From CAZSRX01 sp964609675 [NCBI: uncultured Bacteroidota bacterium] (GTDB taxonomy: Bacteria > CLD3 > SB21), in assembly GCA_964609675.1 (NCBI GenBank), contig CAZSRX010000044.1, positions 1 through 26,570 on the forward strand: a stretch of DNA of 26,570 nucleotides, given 5' to 3'. A program made the position numbers and the translations under genes. Shown here piece by piece: positions 1 through 6,035 of the stretch. How positions within the stretch are numbered: the stretch's first letter is position 1; every line of letters starts with the position of its first letter. Below the pieces are notes generated by a model. The model searched no databases. It was not told the DNA's origin and saw only the letters and a list, made by a program, of their open reading frames with translations.

Positions 1-201
1 TTAACTTATATTTTTTCAAATCCTTAACCCCTCATGGGGTCATTTGATACTATTATAAATTACTAAATTTTAACGAACAATAGCAAGTATTTATTCGCGT
101 GGCGTCAAAAAAAACGGTTGTCAAAAATAAAACCCGGTAAGGGGTCGCGGCGTCAGCATAGGTGTTACCGTAAATGACCGTATTCGCTTACAGGCATTCG
201 C

Positions 202-1569
202 GTGGGAAAAAATTTATGGCATTTATTAAAAAAGATATCTAAATTTCTAAAATGTTTATACGGTTTTAAACGACACAACCTCGCGCTATTGGCTCATCAC
301 ACACTAAAATCCGGATATCAGCAATTTACCGAACGGCTGAACCGTTTTCCGCAAGGCGCGCCGCCGACCGAAACGCTGTTCCGCATTTTAAAAATTCTTG
401 TAACCGAAGAAGAAGCGGCGCTGATGGCCAAACTGCCGATTAAACCGTTTACCGTAAAAAAAGCCGCCCGATGCTGGTCGGTGCGCGAAGCGACGGCGCA
501 AAAAATTCTGGATACCCTGGCCGATAAAGCGATGCTTCTGGATGTCGCGATGGACAATAAAACCTATTACGCGCTGCCTCCGCCGATTGCCGGTTTTTTT
601 GAGTTCTCGCTTATGCGTGTGCGTCAGGATATCGATCAGAAATTGCTGGCCGAGCTTTTTTATCAGTATATGAACGTGGAAGAGGACTTTATTAAAGGTT
701 TGTTTATCGGCGGCGAGACGCAACTCGGCCGTACCTTTGTGCAGGAAGCGGTTTTGTCGAGTGAAAACGCCCTGCATGTTATGGATTACGAACGGGCGAG
801 CCATGTCATCCGCACGGCCAAAGCGATCGGCGTGGGGATTTGCTACTGCCGGCATAAAATGGAACATGTCGGGAAAAACTGCGATGCGCCGATGGATATC
901 TGCATGACCTTCGGCAACACCGCGGATTCGCTGATCCGGCACGGATTTGCCAAATCGGTCAGTCCGGAGGAATGTCTTGACCTGTTGGAACGGGCGTACG
1001 CGCATCATCTGGTGCAATTCGGCGAGAACGTGCGGCAATCGGTCAGTTTCATCTGCAACTGTTGCGGTTGCTGCTGCGAGGCGATGATTGCGGCCCGTCG
1101 ATTCGGTATTATGCAGCCGGTGCATACGACGCATTTTTTGCCCGTCGTAAGCCGTACGGACTGCAACGGCTGTCTGAAATGCGTGCGCGTCTGCCCGGTG
1201 GAGGCAATGACCGCCGTGTCCGCCAACGATCCGCGCCAGCCGAATACAATGACCGTGCGGATCGACGAATCCCGTTGCCTCGGATGCGGCGTCTGCGTGC
1301 GCGCGTGTTCCGCGAAAGCGCTGTCCCTGAGCCGTCGTCCGGAGCGGATCCTCACGCCGGTTAACGGCGTTCACCGCGTGGTGGTTATGGCTATTGAACG
1401 CGGTAAATTGCAAAACCTGATCTTCGATAACCGCGCGCTGCTAAGCCACCGCGCCATGGCGGCGATTCTCGGCGTGATATTGAAACTGCCGCCGGTCAAA
1501 CAGATCATGGCGTCCAAACAAATGAAGTCACGATATCTGGAAACCCTGATCCAAAAAATAAAAATCTGA
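202..1569 (+). CDS. 4Fe-4S dicluster (ferredoxin-type) protein, 455 aa
   Basis: Probable cytoplasmic iron-sulfur protein of unknown substrate. The C-terminal third holds two classic ferredoxin motifs, CNGCLKCVRVCP (Cys321, 324, 327, 331) and CLGCGVCVRAC (Cys359, 362, 365, 369), enough for two [4Fe-4S] clusters. Upstream are two more cysteine groups: CYCRH..C..PMDIC (Cys214-234), a pattern seen in a widespread family of uncharacterised 4Fe-4S proteins, and a dense CNCCGCCC run (285-292). The N-terminal 200 residues look helical, with a winged-helix-like stretch around 60-125. The start is GTG at 202 with AGG about 7 nt upstream; the next in-frame ATG is near residue 75 and would cut this helical part. 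No redox partner gene is adjacent, so the pathway is unknown. The coding call is secure; the function is only 'Fe-S electron transfer or sensing'. Confidence 0.88.
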   Translation: MGKNLWHLLKKISKFLKCLYGFKRHNLALLAHHTLKSGYQQFTERLNRFPQGAPPTETLFRILKILVTEEEAALMAKLPIKPFTVKKAARCWSVREATAQKILDTLADKAMLLDVAMDNKTYYALPPPIAGFFEFSLMRVRQDIDQKLLAELFYQYMNVEEDFIKGLFIGGETQLGRTFVQEAVLSSENALHVMDYERASHVIRTAKAIGVGICYCRHKMEHVGKNCDAPMDICMTFGNTADSLIRHGFAKSVSPEECLDLLERAYAHHLVQFGENVRQSVSFICNCCGCCCEAMIAARRFGIMQPVHTTHFLPVVSRTDCNGCLKCVRVCPVEAMTAVSANDPRQPNTMTVRIDESRCLGCGVCVRACSAKALSLSRRPERILTPVNGVHRVVVMAIERGKLQNLIFDNRALLSHRAMAAILGVILKLPPVKQIMASKQMKSRYLETLIQKIKI

Positions 1570-1599
1570 TAACGGTTAATCCAACAATCCCGGTAAGAC

Positions 1600-2106
1600 A
1601 TGTATTATTCTGATATATTTAAAGCCTTTTACGAAAATGACGTACAATATCTTTTATGCGGCGGCCTGGCGGTTAACCTGCATAATGTTCCGAGAGTCAC
1701 TCAGGATATTGACGTCATTATCTCAATGGACACGGATAATATCAGAAAAATTAATCAGATTTTAAAGACTTTGGATTATTTACCCCGTTTGCCGGTAGAT
1801 CCGGAAAACCTGACCAATGCGGCAATGGTCAAACATTGGATGGAACAGAAAAACCTGAAAGCTTTCAGTTTTTATAACAAACGGCTGAATTATAAAGTTA
1901 TCGATATCGTTTTAGTTCATCCGTTAAATTTTGATCAGGCCTGGAACAATAAAAAAACATTTACGGTTGATGATTTCAGGATATATACCGTATCATTGGA
2001 TGATCTTATTGTTATGAAGCGTTACAGCGGACGCGCCCAGGATCTGAGCGACGCCAATCTGCTGGAAAGGATTAAATCTTTCAAAGAGCATACGCATGAA
2101 TCTTAA
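1600..2106 (+). CDS. Nucleotidyltransferase-fold protein (DUF6036/AbiEii-like), 168 aa
   Basis: Has the minimal nucleotidyltransferase signature: GG at about residues 21-22 (CGGLAVNLHN) followed by the acidic DID motif (TQDIDVII). This is the form found in AbiEii/MNT-type antitoxin-like proteins. The C-terminal part (LDDLIVMKRYSGRAQDLSDANLLE) matches the usual K...GR..DL.D tail of these small nucleotidyltransferases. Its last 11 bases overlap the start of a 57-aa ORF (2096-2269), suggesting a translationally coupled two-gene unit. A second cassette with the same logic but reversed gene order lies at 3172-3754. By family it may be a toxin-antitoxin or defence module, but the sequence does not show which partner would be toxic. 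No strong Shine-Dalgarno precedes the ATG. Confidence 0.85.
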   Translation: MYYSDIFKAFYENDVQYLLCGGLAVNLHNVPRVTQDIDVIISMDTDNIRKINQILKTLDYLPRLPVDPENLTNAAMVKHWMEQKNLKAFSFYNKRLNYKVIDIVLVHPLNFDQAWNNKKTFTVDDFRIYTVSLDDLIVMKRYSGRAQDLSDANLLERIKSFKEHTHES

Positions 2107-2269
2107 CGGCTTGGAATACACCCTCGAGGATGAAAAGCTGCTGGAGTATATGAAACTCACCGCCAAGGAAAAATTAATTTGGCTGGAGGAGATTCAGTTA
2201 TTAACGGAAAAAGCGTTAAGCGAAGAAGATAAAGAAATCCGCGCACGGCTCATGCGCGGTGAAATATGA
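2096..2269 (+). CDS. Small charged partner protein of the nucleotidyltransferase, 57 aa
   Basis: The ORF starts with ATG at 2096 inside the end of the nucleotidyltransferase gene (11-bp overlap) and stops at 2269. It encodes a short, highly charged, helical protein beginning MNLNGLEYTLEDEKLL and ending with ARLMRGEI. A core 'LTAKEKLIWLEEIQ' resembles the 'LSPEERL..L.EL' helix found in small proteins next to this kind of nucleotidyltransferase, including the one at 3172-3366. The tight overlap and this resemblance support it as a real gene. Its function is unknown; a toxin or stabilising partner is a guess. Confidence 0.65.
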   Translation: MNLNGLEYTLEDEKLLEYMKLTAKEKLIWLEEIQLLTEKALSEEDKEIRARLMRGEI

Positions 2270-2864
2270 CGCGCCCCTATCCATGTCAGGCATCAGTTTT
2301 AAAACCATCATCGCTCTTATTGTACTGACCGTCGTTCAGCATGAATCCGGCGTTGCGGGTTGGTTTGTGTTGCTTATGCCGGTTGTCGGCGGCGAAACCC
2401 GTTCCGCCATCGTGACGTTTGTCCTGGTGTCTGTAATTGACTGGATTTCGTTGTTTGTTCTTTTTCTGATCTTTAAGAAATCTTTTAAAAAACTGCTGAA
2501 GGTCCGGCTGATTCGCCGGTTTGTGGACTGGCTTCAATCCGATGAACGGCCGGCGGGCTTGCAGAGGTTGTTTCGCCGCCGGACAAAACCGCTAACGGTT
2601 GATGATCGCTTGACGGAGAAAGCCGGGCAGGGGACGTTCAAACAACGGATGACGCGGTTTGGTTACGCGGGCATTTTTGTCTGCGCGTTCATACCGGCGC
2701 CGGCGTTCCGGGAGATCGGCATTCTGATGGCGCTGACGCCGAAGTATGAAACATACGGTTTCTGGGTGACTTACGCCGGCGGCATTTTAAAAACGGCTAT
2801 GACCCTCGTGGCCTCGGAAGGGATTTATCACCTGATCCGCGAACCGCTGCAGAATATATTATAG
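2259..2864 (+). CDS. Integral membrane protein of unknown function, about 201 aa
   Basis: Several hydrophobic segments are visible: about residues 12-30, 33-48, 50-72 and a C-terminal pair around 135-190, separated by a basic cytoplasmic-type loop (about 75-125, rich in R and K). The motif FIPAPAFREIGILMAL before the last segments recalls small multidrug-export or DedA/VTT-like membrane proteins, but the match is too weak to assign. The start is uncertain: GTG at 2259, overlapping the previous ORF by 11 bp, or ATG at 2283 in the same frame (193 aa). Neither has a clear Shine-Dalgarno. Probably co-transcribed with the genes upstream. Repeats begin right after its stop. Confidence 0.75.
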   Translation: MKYDAPLSMSGISFKTIIALIVLTVVQHESGVAGWFVLLMPVVGGETRSAIVTFVLVSVIDWISLFVLFLIFKKSFKKLLKVRLIRRFVDWLQSDERPAGLQRLFRRRTKPLTVDDRLTEKAGQGTFKQRMTRFGYAGIFVCAFIPAPAFREIGILMALTPKYETYGFWVTYAGGILKTAMTLVASEGIYHLIREPLQNIL

Positions 2865-2906
2865 ATCATTCTGAAGGTTGCGTATACGAAAAACAATAAC
2901 AGTAGC

Positions 2907-2924
2907 CGCGACCTTCAGGTCGCG
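2907..2924. repeat. REP-like palindrome, family A (GTAGCCGCGACCTTCAGG core)
   Basis: CGCGACC-TTCA-GGTCGCG is a perfect 7-bp stem with a 4-nt loop, preceded by 'gtagc' and followed by 'tata'. The same element with the same flanks recurs at 6040-6057, 6218-6235 and 6396-6413, in inverted form at 6472-6489, and in degenerate form at 5536-5561. Confidence 0.85.
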
Positions 2925-2954
2925 TATATATGCCGGGAATTACCGAACATCAAG

Positions 2955-3020
2955 TAACGAACGCCGAATGACGAAGTTAAACGCCTTTCGACATTCGGGA
3001 TTCATATGTTTGGCGTTGGA
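2955..3020. repeat. Imperfect palindromic repeat, family B, copy 1
   Basis: Nested inverted repeats: AACGCC (2960-2965) with GGCGTT (3012-3017), and CCGAATG (2964-2970) with CATTCGG (2992-2998). A related copy with the same order of blocks (cgaatga.gaagtt ... acattcg ... tcatat ... gcgtt) is at 6570-6650. Confidence 0.75.
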
Positions 3021-3171
3021 TATTTTATATGGCAGCTGCAAGCCTGAATGGTGATCCCAACCGGTCGGGTTTAACCGCAGGTCACGTTTGGATAGAATAA
3101 TATGGATGCGATGTAATTTGAATCTCCAAATTTTGGATTGAATAAAATAATATTATTTGTTTCCTTGTCTT

Positions 3172-3366
3172 GTGAACCATAAACACCAAATAAAAGTTTT
3201 CAAAAACTATTCCGAACAAGAAAAGGCGGAACGTGATGAGTGGCGGGCGATGTCGCCGGAAGAACGCTTAGATCTGGTGGAACAGTTACGATTGGAAGCC
3301 GGAAAGTTTTTATATGAATATCCAGCCCGACTTCGAAGAATTATTACGGTTACTCGAAAAACATGA
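3172..3366 (+). CDS. Small helical protein upstream of a nucleotidyltransferase, about 64 aa
   Basis: A small, charged, mostly helical protein with the pattern 'IKVF..(Y/F)..QEKAERDEWRAMSPEERLDLVEQLR', a recognisable small protein type that commonly sits just in front of nucleotidyltransferase genes of the next kind. I prefer GTG at 3172; the frame is also open from TTG at 3157. Its 3' end overlaps the nucleotidyltransferase (start 3314) by 53 bp in another frame, implying coupled translation. The function is unknown. It is the counterpart of the 57-aa ORF at 2096, but here the small gene comes first. Confidence 0.7.
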   Translation: MNHKHQIKVFKNYSEQEKAERDEWRAMSPEERLDLVEQLRLEAGKFLYEYPARLRRIITVTRKT

Positions 3367-3754
3367 CGTACGGTATCTGATTGTTGGCGGTTATGCTGTC
3401 GCGTTTCACGGTTATCCGCGCTTTACAAAGGATATCGATATTTTTTACAGCAATTCCACGGAAAATGTTCAAGCCATTCTTAAAGCGCTTAAGGATTTTG
3501 GATTTACGGATAAGGAATTATCCGCCGCTAATTTTCTGGAAAAGGGGAGTATCATTACATTTGGAATCGAGCCGGTTCGGGTCGATATGATCAATGCCAT
3601 CACCGGCGTTGAATTTGAGGAGGCATGGGAAAACAGGGTCTGCGGAAAATACGGGAAAACCGAGGCTCAGTTCATCGGCATGCGGGAATTGATGATTAAT
3701 CAATCATCTACCCATCGCAGCCAGGATTTGGCGGATTACGAAAAGTTGAAATAA
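3314..3754 (+). CDS. Nucleotidyltransferase-fold protein (DUF6036/AbiEii-like), 146 aa
   Basis: The N-terminus carries GGYAVAFHGYPRFTKDIDIF, the GG...DxD catalytic signature of minimal nucleotidyltransferases, at about residues 25-44. The C-terminal 'RSQDLADYEKL' is the usual end of the family, although the basic residues common just before it (KRATGRPKDL-like) are replaced by QSSTHRSQDL. The ATG at 3314 has a purine-rich stretch upstream (ggaaag). It overlaps the preceding small gene. Likely role, from the family: regulatory or antitoxin-like nucleotide transfer. Substrate and partner are not shown by the sequence. Confidence 0.85.
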   Translation: MNIQPDFEELLRLLEKHDVRYLIVGGYAVAFHGYPRFTKDIDIFYSNSTENVQAILKALKDFGFTDKELSAANFLEKGSIITFGIEPVRVDMINAITGVEFEEAWENRVCGKYGKTEAQFIGMRELMINQSSTHRSQDLADYEKLK

Positions 3755-3942
3755 TTACCCATAAAAATATCGTATAATTAAATGGCTGGCGGTCTTTCAA
3801 TCGCGCATATAACCGGCCCGCATTTTTTTGTGAACTTCGACATTCGATGAATTTGGCATCATGACCTTCCGGGTCAGGGTATCAAGGAATAATTTTTTAA
3901 AAAAACAAATAGGCGTTAATCCACGCAGAGCAAAATAATAAC

Positions 3943-3965
3943 CACAAGACCTGGAAGGTCTTGTG
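3943..3965. promoter_or_regulatory. Perfect 10-bp inverted repeat upstream of the DGR target gene
   Basis: CACAAGACCT-GGA-AGGTCTTGTG: a 10-bp perfect stem with a 3-nt loop, ending 86 bp before the ATG at 4052. No T-run follows, so it is not a standard terminator. The central GACCT..AGGTC is shared with the family A palindromes, so it may be a relative of them rather than an operator. Confidence 0.6.
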
Positions 3966-4051
3966 ATAAACGAATGTTGATTTTATCCCCCAATTTTCTT
4001 ATATTCCTATCGAAATCATTATCACCAATCATCCATTCAGGATTAACCAGC

Positions 4052-5377
4052 ATGAAAACATTTAAAATCGTCGCCATCACCGTATTTACGGCTGTATTCG
4101 TGATTGCAGGTTTGCAGGCCCAGCAGACCAAACGTACCGCCGCCGTGTGGGAATTTAAAAATACCGGCGGTATTGATAAAAATGAGATATCCACGCTGAC
4201 GAACCGGTTCAGGAATTATTTAGTCAGCACCAATTTTTATAAAGTATTGGAACGGGAAAAAATGGAGGCCATATTAAAAGAACAGGACTTTACCATGACC
4301 GATAACTGCAATTCCGCCGAGTGCGCCGTAGAAGTGGGAAAATTATTAGGCGTGGAACGCATGGTTGCCGGGGAAGTAGGTAAGATGGGACAGGTTTACA
4401 CGATTGATGTTCGCATCATAGACGTCTCCACAGGGGAAATACTCAAAACGCAGTCGCAGAATCACAAAGGCGGCAAAGAAGGCTTGCTGGATGTTATGGA
4501 AGCGATGGCCTATACGATGGTAGGCAAAACCGCGCCCAAGAAAGCGGCAACCACCGCTTCCGCAGGGGGTAATGAAAAAGAAGATAAGATAACCGGTAAA
4601 ACCTCCACCGATGATACCGGCGACGTGATTAAAATCGGCACGGTAAAAAAGAAATACGGAACCATTGAAATAAATTGCGAAATGGACGGCACGTTATACC
4701 TTGACGGAAAAGAAATCGGCGAGGTATCCGAAGGGTCTATCATACCCATCGAAAAGATAAAAACGGGGCCGCATACCATAGAGATAAAAGCATCCGATGA
4801 TAAGGCGTTTTATGAAGAAATTACTGTAGAATACAATAAAACGACAAGTGTTACCGCTAAAGCAAAAAAAATATTCGGTAAACCCGCGGAACCATTTACG
4901 GATTACCGTGACGGAAAAACCTACAAAACCGTAAAGATCAATAATAAAATATGGCTGGCAGAGAATCTAAATTATGATGCCGGAGATGGTTGTTATTGCT
5001 ATGGCGATCAATCTTATAAGTGTGATGAATACGGTAGATTGTATACATGGGAAGCAGCCAAAAGGGCTGTACCGCAGGGCTGGCGATTGCCCACCAAAAG
5101 TGAATTTGAAGATTTAATAAAGTATATAGGAGGGGAAAGTAGTGCGTGTAAAGAATTAATACCCGGAGGTGGCGCTAGGTTTCACGCCTTGTTTGGCGGT
5201 TGGCGCAACTACGATGGTGATTTCGACTACATTGGCAAGACCGCCTACTTCTGGTCGGCGTCGGAGTACGGTGCTGGTAACGCGTGGAGCCTGTACGTGG
5301 ACTCCGTTTACCAGGAAGCCGGCATGTACGGCTACATTCGGGGTATCGCGTTTTCGGTTCGTTTGCTCAAGGATTAA
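4052..5377 (+). CDS. Secreted CsgG-like/PEGA/FISUMP protein, diversified by a DGR (variable protein), 441 aa
   Basis: This is the target protein of the retroelement. I place the start at ATG 4052 (AGGA about 9 nt upstream), not the in-frame ATG at 3974, because it begins a clean signal peptide (MKTFKIVAITVFTAVFVIAG, cut after LQA at about residue 23). Residues 28-158 resemble the CsgG/LpoB-like periplasmic domain (AAVWEFKNTGG...LGVERMVAGEVGKMGQVYTIDVRIIDVSTGEI). A linker follows (160-200), then a PEGA-type domain (about 203-270: GTIEINCEMDGTLYLDGKEIG), then a FISUMP domain (about 282-441: YKTVKINNKIWLAENL, WRLPTKSEFEDL, FWSASEYG, FSVRLLKD), a C-type-lectin-like fold. The last 64 codons are the variable repeat. 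Known DGR targets commonly end in such lectin-like folds and bind ligands. By inference this is an envelope or periplasmic binding protein with a switchable face. It is followed by the template repeat, not by an RT. Confidence 0.92.
   Translation: MKTFKIVAITVFTAVFVIAGLQAQQTKRTAAVWEFKNTGGIDKNEISTLTNRFRNYLVSTNFYKVLEREKMEAILKEQDFTMTDNCNSAECAVEVGKLLGVERMVAGEVGKMGQVYTIDVRIIDVSTGEILKTQSQNHKGGKEGLLDVMEAMAYTMVGKTAPKKAATTASAGGNEKEDKITGKTSTDDTGDVIKIGTVKKKYGTIEINCEMDGTLYLDGKEIGEVSEGSIIPIEKIKTGPHTIEIKASDDKAFYEEITVEYNKTTSVTAKAKKIFGKPAEPFTDYRDGKTYKTVKINNKIWLAENLNYDAGDGCYCYGDQSYKCDEYGRLYTWEAAKRAVPQGWRLPTKSEFEDLIKYIGGESSACKELIPGGGARFHALFGGWRNYDGDFDYIGKTAYFWSASEYGAGNAWSLYVDSVYQEAGMYGYIRGIAFSVRLLKD
5183..5372 (+). 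repeat. DGR variable repeat (VR)
   Basis: 190 bp at the 3' end of the target gene, in frame (codons 378-441), aligned without gaps to the TR at 5758-5947 (offset 575). There are 27 differences, all where the TR has A: 14 A-to-G, 11 A-to-T, 2 A-to-C. The other 132 positions match. Homology stops sharply at both ends (5182 T against G; 5373 A against G). Of the 23 positions that are Asn codons in the TR, the VR encodes 8 Tyr, 4 Asp, 4 Gly, 2 Asn, 2 Ile, and one each of His, Thr and Ser. Confidence 0.95.
5348..5372 (+). other. IMH-like invariant 3' end of the VR
   Basis: The last 25 bp of the VR, encoding AFSVRLLK, are identical to the TR (5923-5947) and hold only two adenines. This is the position of the initiation-of-mutagenic-homology (IMH) segment where cDNA priming occurs in characterised DGRs. 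The role here is inferred from position. Confidence 0.7.
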
Positions 5378-5404
5378 TTGACTATTTGTCCATTTGACTA
5401 TTTG
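5378..5404. repeat. Short direct repeat after the variable gene
   Basis: TTGACTATTTG occurs twice, at 5378-5388 and 5394-5404 (16-bp period), directly after the stop codon and before the hairpin at 5409. No function is evident. Confidence 0.7.
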
Positions 5405-5408
5405 GTTT

Positions 5409-5435
5409 CAGCTCAAACGCGAAGCGTTTGAGCTG
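5409..5435. promoter_or_regulatory. Perfect 12-bp hairpin 3' of the VR (candidate DGR target-recognition hairpin)
   Basis: CAGCTCAAACGC-GAA-GCGTTTGAGCTG: 12 perfect base pairs closing a GAA loop, 36 bp after the end of VR homology. The tip is GCGAAGC (5419-5425), a DNA sequence known to form an exceptionally stable mini-hairpin. In the Bordetella phage DGR a stem-loop just 3' of the VR is needed for efficient retrohoming, so position and form fit. The following GGAAAAAATTTTT also allows it to be a transcription terminator; both roles are possible. Confidence 0.75.
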
Positions 5436-5535
5436 GAAAAAATTTTTATGACCAATTACGATTAATTATCCGTTTTCAAAGCAGGGAATATGTGCGCGAC
5501 TTAAAAGCTGCGGTAACAAAAAAAACAATAAACCC

Positions 5536-5561
5536 TAGCCGCAACCTTTAAATTGCGCGTA
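5536..5561. repeat. Degenerate REP-like element, family A
   Basis: TAGCCGCAACCTTTAAATTG followed by CGCGTA matches the family A element (tagccgcgaccttcaggtcgcgta pattern) with a decayed palindrome. It sits in the spacer between VR and TR. Confidence 0.55.
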
Positions 5562-5593
5562 ACCATAAGAAAGAATGAAAAAAATGTAAATAA

Positions 5594-5968
5594 ACCGGAC
5601 ACAGCGGTTAGCGGTCAGAGTCGGACTTGGTTACGGCCGGTCCGAGAGAACCCGATTAATCCAATAACCCTCTTGTCCCGATGAATCAGGACGAGGAATC
5701 AAAGATGACGGGATTGCAATTTCAATTCCGCCACAAATCCAGCGGTTATTTTTAAAGAACGCCTTGTTTGGCGGTTGGCGCAACAACAATGGTAATTTCA
5801 ACAACATTGGCAAGAACGCCAACTTCTGGTCGGCGTCGGAGAACGGTGCTAATAACGCGTGGAACCTGAACGTGAACTCCGATAACCAGAAAGCCAACAT
5901 GAACAACAACAATCGGAATAACGCGTTTTCGGTTCGTTTGCTCAAGGGCTAATCCCCGCGTGTCCGGT
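5594..5968 (+). ncRNA. Possible DGR template RNA region, bounded by a 9-bp inverted repeat
   Basis: ACCGGACAC (5594-5602) and GTGTCCGGT (5960-5968) are perfect reverse complements that bracket the TR (5758-5947). A transcript could therefore close on itself around the template. Between the arms and the TR are smaller hairpins: TCGGAC (5621-5626) with GTCCGA (5640-5645), and CTTGTCC with GGACGAG around 5672-5695. Structured flanks around the TR are required in the Bordetella DGR RNA. Transcript boundaries are not visible here, and no promoter was convincingly recognised. Low-confidence RNA call. Confidence 0.4.
5758..5947 (+). repeat. DGR template repeat (TR)
   Basis: A non-coding near-copy of the VR, 385 bp downstream of it in the same orientation. 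Read in the VR frame it has 23 AAC/AAT codons, so adenine-directed mutation gives up to 15 amino acids at each without creating a stop; scaffold codons (ALFGGWR, FWSAS, AW, AFSVRLL) contain no adenine at all. It holds 58 adenines in 190 bp, of which 27 differ in the VR. The frame continues to a TAA at 5950-5952, but there is no signal peptide, no ribosome binding site and no complete domain, so it is not a gene. It is expected to be transcribed as the RNA template for error-prone reverse transcription. Confidence 0.95.
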
Positions 5969-6024
5969 CTTATTTTTTGTACACGGTGACACGTCACTGC
6001 TTTGAAAGCGGCATCGAGATGCCG
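5960..6024. other. Cluster of hairpins directly downstream of the TR
   Basis: In order: the right arm GTGTCCGGT (5960-5968) followed by a T-rich run; GTGAC (5986-5990) with GTCAC (5993-5997); and CGGCATC-GA-GATGCCG (6009-6024), a 7-bp perfect palindrome. They may form the 3' structured part of the template RNA or end its transcript. Alternatively the last one may be another dispersed palindrome. Confidence 0.5.
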
Positions 6025-6035
6025 TAAACCAAAAA

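Larger units (their letters stand above)
2865..3171. other. Intergenic region made largely of palindromic repeats
   Basis: No coding region is supported here. It contains a half-site of the REP-like element (around 2870-2884), a full REP-like palindrome (2907-2924), an imperfect palindrome of a second family (2955-3020), and AT-rich DNA leading into the small ORF at 3172. Confidence 0.6.

Noticed and set aside
27-40. Small ACCCC-TCAT-GGGGT hairpin at the window edge
   Set aside because: Five-bp stem without T-run or gene context; likely chance or the end of an unseen upstream feature.
388-1413. Long minus-strand open frame (341 codons) under the Fe-S protein
   Set aside because: Composition is His/Arg-rich shadow coding; the plus-strand frame has clear cysteine cluster motifs.
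1600-3754. Calling the nucleotidyltransferase pairs confirmed toxin-antitoxin systems
   Set aside because: No HEPN toxin or AbiEii toxin-size partner is visible; the small proteins are uncharacterised. Only a possible link is stated.
5183-5947. VR/TR as an ordinary partial gene duplication or decayed paralogue
   Set aside because: A decayed copy would collect changes at all bases, frameshifts and synonymous changes. Here 27 of 27 changes are at adenines of one copy and none elsewhere.
5764-5952. A 62-residue Asn-rich open frame with ATG-less start context resembling the end of the FISUMP gene
   Set aside because: It is the template repeat read in the VR frame. It has no ribosome binding site, no complete domain, and the adenine-only mismatch pattern explains it as an RNA template, not a gene or pseudogene.
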